DNA of 64,000 nucleotides from Verrucomicrobiales bacterium (GCA_015075445.1 JABTUJ010000045.1:1-64000); one strand, 5' to 3'; counted from the stretch's first letter, positions 21,404-30,690 are shown. The notes: generated by a model from the letters alone, not told the origin. Program-made: numbers and translations.

Positions 21404-22021
21404 ATGAGCTCCAGCCCACCGGAAGCCGGAGTTCGATCCGGGGCAGGCGAAGGTCAGCGGCTGTTCACCATTGGCTACGGGGCGCGGTCGCTGGGGGACT
21501 TCCTGGCGCTCCTTCGCGCCAACCAGATCGAGTTCCTCATCGATGTTCGGTCGGCACCCTACTCGAAGTTCAAACCGGATTTTTCGAAGGACCTGCTCGA
21601 GCATCACCTTCAGCGCGCCGGCATCCGTTACGTGTTCATGGGCGACACGCTGGGCGGGCAGCCCAAGGAACCTGCCTGCTACACCGATGGCAAGGTGGAC
21701 TACGACAAGGTGCGCCGGCAACCGTTCTTCCAGGTGGGCCTGAGCCGTCTGCAGAAGGCGGTCGCGCAGGGGCGTCGGGTGGTCTTGATGTGCAGCGAGG
21801 GCCGTCCGGAGGAGTGTCACCGCAGCAAGCTCATCGGCGAGGCCCTGGCCGCCGCGGGTCTGCCCGTCTGCCATCTGGACGAGGACGGCGCGCCTCGCAC
21901 CCAGCAGCAGGTGATTGACCGGCTCACCCAGGGGCAGATGGACTTGTTCGGGCCGGCTTCCTTCAGCTCGCGCAAGCGCTACGGGCCGCGCGAGGTGGAG
22001 AGCGAAAGCGAGCGTCCGTAA
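21404..22021 (+). CDS. DUF488 family protein (first copy)
   Basis: 205 residues with the hallmarks of DUF488: an N-terminal FTIGYGARSLGDFLALL strand-helix, the DVRSAPYSKF segment, and the conserved cysteine/histidine motif CSEGRPEECHR near residue 130. DUF488 proteins are small cytoplasmic proteins of undetermined activity; the CxxxxPxxCHR motif suggests metal or substrate binding. The gene starts 3 bp after the 404-aa gene and is followed after 25 bp by a second, shorter and diverged DUF488 gene. Two unlike copies next to a RecQ helicase suggest a heteromeric partner role. Assignment to the family is firm; the function is not known. Confidence 0.88.
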   Translation: MSSSPPEAGVRSGAGEGQRLFTIGYGARSLGDFLALLRANQIEFLIDVRSAPYSKFKPDFSKDLLEHHLQRAGIRYVFMGDTLGGQPKEPACYTDGKVDYDKVRRQPFFQVGLSRLQKAVAQGRRVVLMCSEGRPEECHRSKLIGEALAAAGLPVCHLDEDGAPRTQQQVIDRLTQGQMDLFGPASFSSRKRYGPREVESESERP

Positions 22022-22046
22022 TCTCCTGACTGCGGCGAAGACGATC

Positions 22047-22538
22047 ATGAACATCGTGACCCTTGGCGTTTACGGTTTCACCGAGGAAGGGTTCTTTGCG
22101 GCCCTGACCGCCGCGGGTGTGGACACCTTCTGCGACCTCCGCTGGCGACGCGGGGTGCGCGGATCGGAGTATGCCTTTGCCAACAGCGCCCGACTCCAAC
22201 GGCGCCTCGCCGCGTTGGGCATCCGGTACCGGCACATGCGGGAACTGGCGCCCAGCCCCGCGCTGCGGCAGCGCCAGTACGCGGCGGACGCGGCCACAGG
22301 CACGAGCAAGCGCCAGCGCACCGTGCTGAGCGAGGCGTTCGTCGCCGGTTACCGCGAGGCTTGCCTGGACGCGTTCGACAGCCGCCGGTTCCTCGTGCAA
22401 CTGGGCGGCGAGGCGAAGACCGTGGCGCTGTTCTGTGTCGAACGTGAACCGGGCGCCTGTCATCGATCGCTGGTGGCCGAGCGGCTGGGGCAGGACCTCG
22501 GCCAGCCGCCCGTCCATCTGCGTCCCCCCGGCCCGTGA
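22047..22538 (+). CDS. DUF488 family protein (second, shorter copy)
   Basis: 163 residues from the ATG at 22047. It begins with the family pattern (VTLGVYGFTEEGFFAALTAA), has the DLRWRRGVRG segment equivalent to the DVRSxP region, and ends with the same cysteine/histidine motif in the form CVEREPGACHRS. It is only distantly similar to the copy at 21404, so this is not a recent duplication. Its TGA stop overlaps the GTG start of the RecQ-like gene (GTGA at 22535-22538), implying translational coupling. It probably works with the helicase, but no activity is established for DUF488. Confidence 0.85.
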   Translation: MNIVTLGVYGFTEEGFFAALTAAGVDTFCDLRWRRGVRGSEYAFANSARLQRRLAALGIRYRHMRELAPSPALRQRQYAADAATGTSKRQRTVLSEAFVAGYREACLDAFDSRRFLVQLGGEAKTVALFCVEREPGACHRSLVAERLGQDLGQPPVHLRPPGP

Positions 22539-25147
22539 AGGTCCTGATCGTGGCCAAGACCCGCCGCGGGGCCGGTGCCTGCGTGGGCGGAATCGCGGAG
22601 GACGGACGGAGCGTGCGGTTGATCGCTCCCGACGCGGCAAAAAGCGAACGCGCCGGGCTCGAGTACGAAGTGGGCGAGGTGTGGGAAATCGAGGAGGCGC
22701 CGGATCCGCAGGTGATCCCACCGCATGTCGAGAACATCCTGGTGCGGCGGGCCCGGCGGCTGCGGTGCTCGGACAAGGTGGTCGAGAGCATTCGCCGCTT
22801 GATGCCGCCGGTCAGCGGGGGGCCGGAGCTGCTGTTCGATGGGCTGGTTCAGGCCACCGCGGCGGGCGCGCTCTGCATTGTCCAGCGCGCCGGACTGCCC
22901 CATCGCAGCACCATGTTCTGGTGTCCCGACCAAGCCCTCGAACTGGACACGGCCGGCAAGCGCCTGCGCTACCGTTACCCGACGCCTGACGGCGGGCGTA
23001 CCCTCACCTTCGTGGGCTTTCAGGAACCCCTGCGGACGATCCCCGCCGGCACGCTGCTGCGGGTCTCGCTCGCCCACTGGTGGCGGCCGCCGGAAACCCC
23101 CGAGGTGGAACTGCGGTGTTTCGTCCAGTTGTCCGGCTGGTTCCTGGAAGGGACGCCGGCGGGTCCTGCCCTTGCTTCCGGTCCGGCGGAGAGTCCTTCA
23201 CCCGCCGCCGACCTTCTCCGGCAGGCCCGCCAGCTCCTGAAACTCACCTTCGGCTTCTCCGACTTCCTGCCCGTCCAGGCGGAGGTGGTCGCGCGTGTGC
23301 TCGAACATCGTGACACCCTGGTGGTCATGCCCACGGGCGGGGGCAAGTCGCTCTGCTATCAACTGCCGGCCCTGCTCTTTGACGGCCTCACGGTCGTGGT
23401 CTCGCCGCTCGTGTCGCTGATGCAGGACCAGGTGCGCCAGCTTGACGAGCTCGGCGTGCCCGCCGCCGCCCTCAACCACATGGTGCCCCTGCCGGAATAC
23501 ACCGCCATCACCAGCCGGGCACGGCGGGGCGAGTTGCGCATCCTCTACCTCGCCCCGGAAACCCTGTTGCGCCCGGAGACGCTCCTCCTGCTCGCGGACA
23601 GCCGCCTCGTTTGCCTGGCCGTGGACGAGGCTCACTGCGTGTCCGAGTGGGGCCACGATTTTCGCCCCGAATACCGCCAACTGCAGGACGTGCGGCGCCG
23701 ATTCCCCGCTACGGTCTGTCTGGCCCTCACCGCCACCGCGACCACGCGGGTGCGCGCCGACATCCGGCGGGTGCTGGATCTGCCGGTGGAGCTTGTTGCC
23801 AGCTTCAACCGGCCCAACCTGTACCTGGCGGCCCAACCCCGCCGCGATGTGCTGGCCCAGATCCTGGTCTTTCTCGAGCCGCGCCGCGGCCAGCCGGGCA
23901 TCATCTACTGCGGCACGCGCAAGCAATGCGACGAACTCACCGCGGCCCTCGATCTCAACGGCTGGCCGGCGCTTCCCTACCACGCAGGGCTCCCCGACCA
24001 TGTGCGATGTCAGAACCAGCAGCGCTTCATCCACGACGACGCCCCGCTGATGGTGGCCACCGTCGCCTTCGGCATGGGCATCAACCGGTCGAATGTCCGG
24101 TTCGTCCTCCACGCCCACCTGCCCAAGGACCTCGAGAGCTACTACCAGGAAATCGGGCGTGCCGGACGCGACGGTCTGCCCGCCGACTGCCTGCTGCTTT
24201 ACGGCTGGGGCGACGTGCGGGTGCACCGGCACTTCATCGACGAAGGCGCCGCGTCGGAGCGTCCCGGACGCCAGGCGCGGTTGAAGGCGGTGCTGGACTT
24301 CGCCGAAACCCGGGACTGCCGCCGGGTGCCGTTGCTGGCCTACTTCGGCGAAACCCTCGCGCCACCCTGCGGGCAGTGCGACCGCTGCGCAGCGGGAGCC
24401 GGGGTGGTTGAAACGGGCGAGGCCGCGGGGGTCGCGCGGCGGTTGCCCGCGGCGCTCGATGGCGGTGAAGGTGGGCTCGTGCCCGTCGAACCTACGTCGG
24501 ACCCGAGAGCCCCCTTACGCGCGGCGGCAGGGCATGATCCGGAGCTGTTCGAGCGTTTACGCCAGCTCCGCAAGCAACTCGCCGAGGCCGCCGCCGTGCC
24601 CGCGTACGTCGTGTTCTCCGACCGTGCGCTGGTCGAGATGGCCACCCACCTGCCGCAGACCGCCGGGCAATTCCTCGCGGTGAACGGCGTGGGCCAGGCC
24701 AAGCTCGAGAAGTACGGGACCGCGTTTCTCGACCTCATCCGCGCCCATTGTACGGAACACGGCCTGGCACCCCAACCGGGCCCGCCGTTGCTGCGATCCA
24801 TCGTCCGGCCGCCGGTGCGCCGCCGGTTCCACGACGTCGGCGAACGGTTCCGTCGCGGCCAGTCGATTGACGAGATTGCCCGGCACTTCGGCGTCACCCG
24901 CGGGACCGTGGTCCAGCATCTCGGCCGCTTCATCCACACCGGGGAACACCTGGACCCCGAGCGTCTGCAGGCCGAATCACAGCTCTCGGCGGCCGATCGC
25001 GAGCGGGTCTTCGACGCCTTCGCCCGCCTCGGGCACGAACGCCTCGCCCCCGTGCACGAGGCTCTGTCGGGCTCGGTGGACTACAACGAACTGCACCTGC
25101 TGCGGTTGGTGATACCACACCAGTCCGGGCGCCGCTCAGGGAGATGA
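22535..25147 (+). CDS. RecQ-family DNA helicase with extra N-terminal (DuOB-like) domain and C-terminal HTH
   Basis: 870 residues. Residues 1-205 are a module not found in classical RecQ; its start (KVLIVAKTRRGAGACVGGI) resembles what I remember as the dual-OB or DuOB domain. Residues about 225-560 are the superfamily 2 helicase core: MPTGGGKS (265-272), DEAH (364-367), LTATAT near 398, and GRAGRDG (541-547). A RecQ zinc site follows with Cys595, 612, 615 and 618, the same 17-3-3 spacing as E. coli RecQ. An HRDC-like domain (about 670-740) and a helix-turn-helix (GQSIDEIARHFGVTRGTV) finish the protein. It should unwind DNA 3' to 5'. It is the last gene of a four-gene operon and overlaps the DUF488 gene by 4 bp. 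E. coli RecQ is 609 residues, so this is a specialised form. Confidence 0.9.
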   Translation: MKVLIVAKTRRGAGACVGGIAEDGRSVRLIAPDAAKSERAGLEYEVGEVWEIEEAPDPQVIPPHVENILVRRARRLRCSDKVVESIRRLMPPVSGGPELLFDGLVQATAAGALCIVQRAGLPHRSTMFWCPDQALELDTAGKRLRYRYPTPDGGRTLTFVGFQEPLRTIPAGTLLRVSLAHWWRPPETPEVELRCFVQLSGWFLEGTPAGPALASGPAESPSPAADLLRQARQLLKLTFGFSDFLPVQAEVVARVLEHRDTLVVMPTGGGKSLCYQLPALLFDGLTVVVSPLVSLMQDQVRQLDELGVPAAALNHMVPLPEYTAITSRARRGELRILYLAPETLLRPETLLLLADSRLVCLAVDEAHCVSEWGHDFRPEYRQLQDVRRRFPATVCLALTATATTRVRADIRRVLDLPVELVASFNRPNLYLAAQPRRDVLAQILVFLEPRRGQPGIIYCGTRKQCDELTAALDLNGWPALPYHAGLPDHVRCQNQQRFIHDDAPLMVATVAFGMGINRSNVRFVLHAHLPKDLESYYQEIGRAGRDGLPADCLLLYGWGDVRVHRHFIDEGAASERPGRQARLKAVLDFAETRDCRRVPLLAYFGETLAPPCGQCDRCAAGAGVVETGEAAGVARRLPAALDGGEGGLVPVEPTSDPRAPLRAAAGHDPELFERLRQLRKQLAEAAAVPAYVVFSDRALVEMATHLPQTAGQFLAVNGVGQAKLEKYGTAFLDLIRAHCTEHGLAPQPGPPLLRSIVRPPVRRRFHDVGERFRRGQSIDEIARHFGVTRGTVVQHLGRFIHTGEHLDPERLQAESQLSAADRERVFDAFARLGHERLAPVHEALSGSVDYNELHLLRLVIPHQSGRRSGR

Positions 25148-25561
25148 TGTGCTGGGGCCTGAGGTGCCGATATCCGGTCTCCTCCCCCTCGGTCGGCCGG
25201 CGCGCGACCGAGCCGTCCCGTCTGTGTCAGGGTGGTGCGGATTCGGCCCGGTCACGGGCTCCCGCGGCGGCGGTGGTCCGGCTGCGCTGTGCGGCGAGGA
25301 CGCCGCTGAGTTCGGTCAGGGTGTCGGCCGCCGTCTGCGCGTGGACTGGAAGGCAGTGTTGTGTTCGCGTCCGAATTGTCGGCGGCACGTTACACGAAGC
25401 TCGAGCGGCGGTGTTTCTTGTTCATAACCAGTACCTTGCGGATGCTGACCGTTTCTGTGCACCGGCCCTGGCGTGCTTTCGCCTCGCGCCCGGAGCGCGT
25501 TCACCTCCTTACATGGGAATCCGCGGGGCGAAGCCGCAGCCGAGTTTCTGGGCGCGGGGAA
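25148..25561. other. Intergenic region without a supported gene
   Basis: No convincing coding sequence. An open frame across it has no recognisable motif and unusual composition. It contains the 25-bp sequence that recurs at 31824-31848. Confidence 0.6.
25509..25533 (+). repeat. Dispersed 25-bp repeat, copy 1
   Basis: A 25-bp stretch containing ACATGGGAATCCGCGGGG is identical to 31824-31848, and the preceding GCGCGTT and CTCC blocks are also similar. A degenerate relative (TACATGGGAA) occurs near 28107. This copy lies 64 bp upstream of the RHH antitoxin start. Confidence 0.7.
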
Positions 25562-25583
25562 TTGACAGCGGCCAATAGTTGGC
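25562..25583 (+). promoter_or_regulatory. Putative promoter element and operator of the RHH/MazF-like pair
   Basis: TTGACA at 25562-25567 resembles a -35 element. It is followed by a perfect inverted repeat, GCCAA-TAG-TTGGC, at 25571-25583, 13 bp before the antitoxin ATG. Ribbon-helix-helix antitoxins usually bind such palindromes to repress their own operon. No clear -10 element was found. Confidence 0.4.
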
Positions 25584-25596
25584 AAACCCTCGATCC

Positions 25597-25875
25597 ATGG
25601 CCTTCGCACTCGCCAAAGAAAACGAGGCGTTTATCGAGCGGATGATCCAACGCGGCCGGTTCAACAATCAAAGCGAAGTCGTGAGGGAAGCCCTCCGCAG
25701 AATGGAACGCGAAGAAAACTCCTATCTCAATCCACCGCCTTTGACCGAGCAACAGCTTCGCGACATTTACGGACCCGATCCCGCCGCCGAGAGACGAGAA
25801 CGCATCGCTGGCCGCACGGCGCTCAGGTCGATCCGAAAAGCAGTTCGACGGCACAAGACCATCGAGGACCTGTGA
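25597..25875 (+). CDS. Ribbon-helix-helix antitoxin, ParD-like
   Basis: A 92-residue protein. Its N-terminus (FALAKENEAFIERMIQRGRF, then NNQSEVVREALRRME) matches the ribbon-helix-helix DNA-binding fold of ParD/CopG antitoxins. The charged C-terminal half would wrap the toxin. The ATG at 25597 is preferred over an upstream TTG because the fold starts right after it. The stop overlaps the toxin start by 4 bp (GTGA). It should neutralise the MazF-like toxin and repress the operon at the palindrome 25571-25583. Confidence 0.82.
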   Translation: MAFALAKENEAFIERMIQRGRFNNQSEVVREALRRMEREENSYLNPPPLTEQQLRDIYGPDPAAERRERIAGRTALRSIRKAVRRHKTIEDL

Positions 25876-26195
25876 ACGCCTGGGAAATCTGGACGTTCGA
25901 TCCAGGGTACGGGGACCATCCGGCCGTGATCGTCTCCGCGCCCAATCGGGTGGCAAACAAACCGTTAGTGGAGATCCTGTTGTGTTCCTCACAACGCGCT
26001 GGCCGAGCTCCCAATGCCGGAGAGGTGCTGCTCGACGCGGCGGATGGACTCAGTTGGGAAACTCTGTGCAAGGGTGATCTGATTTACTCTGTCGATCGAG
26101 ACTTGTTGCACACGCGACGGGGCACGGTTACCCCTGAGCGTCGCCGGCAGATCGTCCGGTCGATCCTGGCAAGTCACGGCTGGAGTTCAGTGTGA
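25872..26195 (+). CDS. Type II toxin, MazF/PemK-like
   Basis: 107 residues starting with GTG. The beginning (MNAWEIWTFDPGYGDHPAVIVS) has the strand order of the CcdB/MazF/PemK fold, where an N-terminal GxxW/xPG loop precedes a PxVIVS strand. The later segment CKGDLIYSVDRDLL resembles the DxIxTVDKxRL segment of MazF-type ribonucleases. Most members cut mRNA at short motifs; a minority act on gyrase. It is paired with a ParD-like antitoxin rather than a MazE-like one. It appears intact. Confidence 0.75.
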   Translation: MNAWEIWTFDPGYGDHPAVIVSAPNRVANKPLVEILLCSSQRAGRAPNAGEVLLDAADGLSWETLCKGDLIYSVDRDLLHTRRGTVTPERRRQIVRSILASHGWSSV

Positions 26196-26556
26196 TATTT
26201 GGTTTGCGTGCCGATGGCTGGCTACAGGTTGCCCGTCTAGGCCAGCGGCTTCCCTCGGTTGCAGAGAGAGAGAAAACCGCGCGTTTCTCAGAGGGTTATG
26301 GGTTCATCGCGGAGCTCCGTGGGAGGTGGCGGAAAAGGACAGGAGGATGGGGGCAGAAACATCATTCCCGACCCCATCCTGTTTGTCCCCATTCATCTGT
26401 CTCGCACGCGGCGCAGGTTCCGCCTGAGTCTGACGCAAGAGGGCGGTCACGGTTGGAGGGCGCGGAAGAAGCAGGCGGGCGTGGTCGCGGCGTCCGAATC
26501 GACGCCGGCAGGCCGACGCCAAGGAGGATGGTCGAGCGGCGGGTGCGATTGGGTAT
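26196..26556. other. Intergenic region without a supported gene
   Basis: No convincing coding sequence or structured RNA was recognised between the toxin gene and the WD40 remnant. Confidence 0.5.
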
Positions 26557-28110
26557 TCAGGACTCGCGTGCGTCGTCAGTCTGCTTCGCCTTCATAATCT
26601 GGTCTTGCGGTTCGGCCCTGGTGGCGAGCTGGTTCGGTTGGCGGCCTGTCTGCACGGCGTGCACGGCGAGCAGTTGGCCGTCGGGCGAGAAGGCGTGGGC
26701 GGCGAGCGGCCCGTGATCCATGGACACCTCGGCGACCCGGTCCGACGATCCCACGCGGGAGATTTCGTGGCGGCCGCCGCTGATGCCCGATCCGAGCGTC
26801 CGGTCTGAGAGCGCAAGCCATTGGCCGTCTGGACTGAAGGCAGCCATGGCGTACCCGGGACGCGAGCGTGCCGCTACCTGGGAGATTGGGTTGAGCGACC
26901 AAATCTTGGAAGGCCCGCCACCGCAAGTGGCTGCCCAGTCGGCTACCCAAACGCCATCGGGGCTGATGGCCACCCCATCGGGCGCATTGGGGCCGGTGCA
27001 GCCAATCAGGTCGGCACGGCTTTGAAGGCGAGGCGGGGCGCGGTCAGGTCCCCTTGGGCGACTTCCAGAGGCGTGGCCAGCGGTTGGCGTCCGAGGTACG
27101 CCGACCAGAGTCGCGTGGTCCCATCATAGCTGTGCGTCCAAAGCAGATCGCCGTCTGGCATGAACCGCACGCAAACGATGGGGCCAGGTGGCCCTGCAAC
27201 AGTTGCTCGGCGCGGGCCTGGCCGCTTTCCCAAGCCCAGACCTGCACCGCGCAAGGCGTGTTGCCGTGGCCACAGGCCACCGCCAAGTGCCGCCCGTCCG
27301 GACTCCAGTCCAGGTCCGAAAACAAGGAGAGCGGATGGGGCAGTCGGGCGACGGGTTCTGACGCATTCGCCAGGTCGAGGATCACCACGTCGGTGGCAAA
27401 GCGGGCGGCGGCGGCGAGCCAGCGGCCTTCGGGATGCAGACGGAGCATGCCGGCGGAGAAGCCGACCTCGTAGGTGGTTTCCGTCATCGGCACTTCCAGA
27501 GTGGCCACGAGCAGCCGGCCGGGCGGCTGACCGATCACAATGGATTGCTCCGTTGCGTCCACCGCCACCGGGAACCCGCGCGGGCTGCACGCGACTTCCA
27601 ACACCCGACGACCCCTGGGAAGAGGATTCCCAGAGCTGGACACAGGAACGCGCAGGAGTTCGGCGTGGTCGGCGGTGCGGTGAACGGAGACGCTGAGTTG
27701 GCCCTGTTCGCCGGCGGTGCTGCGGACGTAGGTTTCGAGCGAGGCACTGAAGCTGAGGGTGTGGCCCGGCGGGCACGATACCTGGTCCAACTCGGGCAGG
27801 TCCGGCAGGGCCAGAGCCGCGAGGGCTTCGCTTCTCTGCGCTGCGGCAGCGGATAAGGTTCCCGCACTTCCGCGCGCTTGGACTCGAACGTCCACGGGAA
27901 CACGGCGACCGGAACTGCGCCCTCGTCCGGAAAGCCGTCACGCGGCGCCACGTCCTGGCTGGCCGCAAAGATGGCCAGCACGCCGTCGTTGACCAGCGTG
28001 TCCTGGTCGGGGAGATGAGCCGTGCCGCTCATCACGTGGAGCGTCACGTAGGCGGCGCGATCCGGGAAACCTCGCCCGAGCGAGACCCACGGCGCGTTCA
28101 CCCTCGTACA
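26557..28110 (-). pseudogene. Remnant of a WD40-repeat protein
   Basis: On the minus strand, WD40-type blade sequences are scattered over at least three frames. LFSDLDWSPDGRHLAVA lies near 27300, MPDGDLLWTHSYDGTTRLW near 27140, and AISPDGVWVADW with FSPDGQWLALSD between 26970 and 26800. An upstream non-WD40 segment (HVMSGTAHLPDQDTL to FPWTFESKRAE) lies at about 28090-27870. No single frame links them, so the gene carries several frameshifts. Such propellers are usually the C-terminal part of large kinases or of stand-alone scaffold proteins in this phylum. The start was not found; the upstream edge meets an MNT gene on the opposite strand. Not expected to give a functional product. Confidence 0.65.
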
Positions 28111-28202
28111 TGGGAACTCGGGGAAAGGCGTTGCATCCGGAGTGGAGACTTCTTTGGCGGGTGCCGGCTTGATTCGGCCGGATGGATTGCCAACGTGACC
28201 GC

Positions 28203-28557
28203 GTGAAGTTGCGCTTGGAAAACCTGCCTGCGAGTCTCGCGCCACACCGAGCGACACTCGCCCGCTGTCTGGAAGCCATGGACCGGACGCTGCCGCTGCG
28301 AGCGGTGTTCCTCTTCGGTTCGCACGCCCGGGGCGAGGCCCGCCCGGACAGCGACGTGGATTTGTGCCTCGTAGCCGAAGGCGCGGACCGCCAACTGCCG
28401 GCCGCCCAGCGATTCCGTCACGCGATTTGGGACATTCGCGGGAAGCCATCATTAACGTTGGTTCCCATATCGCCGCGCCGACTGGAAGAGAAGCAAGCGG
28501 CGAGAGACTTTGCTTCAGACGGTCCTTCCAGGGGTGCCTCTTGCCACGGAAGACTGA
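28203..28557 (+). pseudogene. Nucleotidyltransferase (MNT domain) of an MNT-HEPN pair, frameshifted
   Basis: The GTG at 28203 begins a short MNT-fold protein with the diagnostic GSHARGEARPDSDVDL motif (Gly-Ser plus the Asp-x-Asp metal site). After EEKQAARDF near 28510 the frame is lost. Dropping one base restores the expected family ending (LQTV...GVPLATED) and a stop at 28555-28557. MNT proteins of this type AMPylate and inactivate their HEPN ribonuclease partner. The partner fragment follows directly. Either the gene is dead or the base is a sequencing error; since the partner is also cut, loss is more likely. Confidence 0.7.
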
Positions 28558-28672
28558 TTCCAACAATCCAGCCGACTGGCTCTGGATGGTGGAGAGCGAT
28601 CTCAGCGTGATCCGGCTCGCGCTCGCGCCGGAGATCGGTTTCAGCACCTGCCGCGGCAAGTTGCCGGCGATC
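28545..28672 (+). pseudogene. HEPN-domain fragment, 3' truncated
   Basis: About 40 codons reading SNNPADWLWMVESDLSVIRL and a following CRGKLPA match the first helices of HEPN proteins partnered with MNT antitoxins. The sequence then runs into a pseudopilin gene of opposite orientation at about 28651-28675, so the RX4-6H active-site region is missing. No start codon is seen. Confidence 0.6.
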
Positions 28673-28983
28673 CAGGAAGGGGGCGCTGGTGGCGTCCACC
28701 AGGAGGACGACGGGTCGGCATACGGCCCGCCACCAAACATGAGGTTCAGCGGCATCTGATCGTTGTGGTCGCCGGTGTAAAGCTGCCAGGCCAGTTGGAG
28801 TTGCTTGAGGTGGTTCTGGCAGACGGCCGACTGCGCCTTGGCCTTGGCTTTCCCCAGCGCCGGCAACAGGAGGCTCGCCAGGATCGCGATGATGGCGATG
28901 ACGACCAGCAGTTCGCTCAGGGTGAAGGCCCGGCGGTGGGCGATGGGCGATGGGCATTTCGAGGCGCGGGTGGAGGTTTTCAC
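28654..28983 (-). pseudogene. Pseudopilin N-terminal fragment
   Basis: From a GTG at 28983 the product begins with the prepilin pattern: basic leader, then FTLSELLVVIAIIAILASLL, then a helix with CQNHLKQLQLAWQLY and the NDQMPLN segment. This is the verrucomicrobial type II secretion-like pseudopilin family, normally about 230-270 residues. After about residue 110 (near 28654) the sequence becomes the antisense of the HEPN/MNT genes, so the C-terminal half is lost. The break lies in a short GC-rich stretch (CGGCAAGTTGCC) that fits both genes. The leader might still be processed, but no folded pilin is expected. Confidence 0.72.
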
Positions 28984-29047
28984 GCCGTGATCAGTTCAGC
29001 CATTGTCGGTCCGCTGCTACGAGGGCGCAGCCTTTGCGCGCGCGCAT

Positions 29048-30287
29048 TCATGGTTCTTTTTCGCGCAGTGGGCCACTGTCGCGGTTCGAACTGCGCAGTT
29101 CGTGTTCACTGAACGCGCGCCACAGGCGCACGGTGCCGTCCCAGCCACCGGAGGCCAGGACCTGACCGTCGGGCGAGAAGGCCAGCGAGGCCACCTCCCA
29201 ATTGTGCGCGGGGAGGGTGAGCAACTCGGCCCGTTGTTCCAGACTCCAAAGCGTGATCAAACCTCTGGCGCTGCCGGTCGCGAGCGTCCTGCCGTCGGAG
29301 GAGATGGCGAGGCTGGTGATGTAGGCCGAGTGGCCCACCCATTCGTCCACCAACCGGCCGCTGGGCACCTCCCAGAACTGCACCTTGGTGCCGAGGCCGC
29401 CCGTCACGAGCCGCGTGCCAGCGGGCGTGAAGGCCAGGGCATACGTGGGCGGTTGGATGGTCCGGCTGCCGCTGAGCGTGGCCAGGTGTCGGCCATTGCG
29501 GGACTCCTGCAGAACGAGATTGCCATCGGCTCGGTCGGTCCATCGGCTGACCGCCAGAAGGGTCCCATCCGGGGAAAAGGCCAACGCGCGCACGCCCCGG
29601 CAAGCGATCCAGTTCATCGACCACGGCTTGCGCGCTGACGTAACGCCGGGCGGGTTCCTTTTCGTGGCACTTGAGGCAAACCGTCTGGAGATCGCGGTGC
29701 AGAATGCCGTGTTCGTGCGCGTAATGGACCGCCTCGGCAATGAGCTTGAGGTAGGTCGCCGCGCGTTTTGGCGGCAACGGCCCCTCGGTCACCAGCCGCG
29801 ACAACGGCGGGCCGTGGATGAAGTCCATCACCAGGTAATGCTGGCCTTCGTGCACACCGACCTCATGCACGGGGACGATGTTCGGATGCTTCAGAGCGGC
29901 CGCAGCGGAGGCTTCGACCCGGAAGCGTTTGATGAACTCCGCAGTCGTCAGCGCGCTGAACGGGAGCAGCGTGAGGGCCACGATCCGGTCCAGGCTCAAC
30001 TGCCGGGCGCGATAGACGATGCCCATGCCGCCGCGGGCGATTTCTTCGAGCAACTCGTACCCGCCAAAGCGCCGCACGGACGGATTGGTGACGCCGAGGG
30101 CCGGGGCTTGCATTGGCGGAGCCGACTGCCGCGCCGAGCCTTCGCAACCTCCGTCTGAATCCTCGATGACCTTGTCGTCAGCCTCGACCATCAACGCCCC
30201 GCGCAGGGCGCAGGTCGGGCAGATCCCCGGTGGCGCGTCGGGCGGCAACGCGGTGTTGCAGGTCGGACAGGTCGGCGCCTGGTTCAT
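29048..30287 (-). pseudogene. Ser/Thr kinase-WD40 protein, copy A, catalytic core deleted
   Basis: From the ATG at 30287 there is a zinc-ribbon-like N-terminus (CPTCNTALPPDAPPGICPTC) and a kinase N-lobe (EIARGGMGIVYRARQLSLD, helix alphaC, MDFIHGPP hinge) up to HRDL. The next residues are already LQTVCLKC from the end of the C-lobe. Relative to copy B, exactly 174 nt (58 codons) are missing between two GAGRTCGCG direct repeats, including the HRDLKPSN asparagine and DFG. Near 29595 the kinase remnant runs out of frame into WD40 blades (VRALAFSPDGTLLAVS to GWDGTVRLW). In copy A the codon normally Lys in the VAxK motif reads Thr (VALTLL). It cannot be an active kinase. Confidence 0.75.
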
Positions 30288-30309
30288 GCAGCTTGGAGGC
30301 GGTTGGTTA
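30005..30309. repeat. 305-bp direct repeat, copy A (partner 33510-33814)
   Basis: By eye, 300 of 305 positions match 33510-33814 in the same orientation. The repeat covers the kinase 5' end, including the zinc-ribbon N-terminus, and about 22 bp upstream of the start codon. This marks a recent duplication. Confidence 0.9.
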
Positions 30310-30690
30310 TCCTCCAATAGTCCAATGGGAGAGCGGGACCGCAAGTTGCAGCGCAGTGCGATTCTCCGGGTTGGCAACCCGTCACTCGATGGCCATGGTC
30401 AACCGGCAATGCCTCATCGATCCTGCCCGATTCCAGGATATTGCAGGCACCCTCACCGACGGCAAACACCAGGCCTCAGCGGGGGGGCAGAAGGTTTCCC
30501 GACCCGCCCCTGAACGGGTGGATCTGGATGCCATCGGCCATCACCATGTTGATCTCCTGATGTGATCGGCGTTCATGGCGAGTCCCGTCCGTTACGGCTT
30601 GGGACGGGCCAACAGGTTCACAATCGCGACGGCCGAATTGTGACGGCGGGCAGTAGCGGCAATGTAGCAACGACCGCAACGGAGCCGGAC
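30310..30690. other. Intergenic region without a supported gene
   Basis: Lies upstream of both kinase copy A (minus) and the Phd/VapC pair (plus). No gene or RNA recognised. Confidence 0.5.

Noticed and set aside
25144..25578. A 144-codon frame after the RecQ gene
   Set aside because: No motif, unusual composition, and it covers a dispersed repeat also found at 31824.
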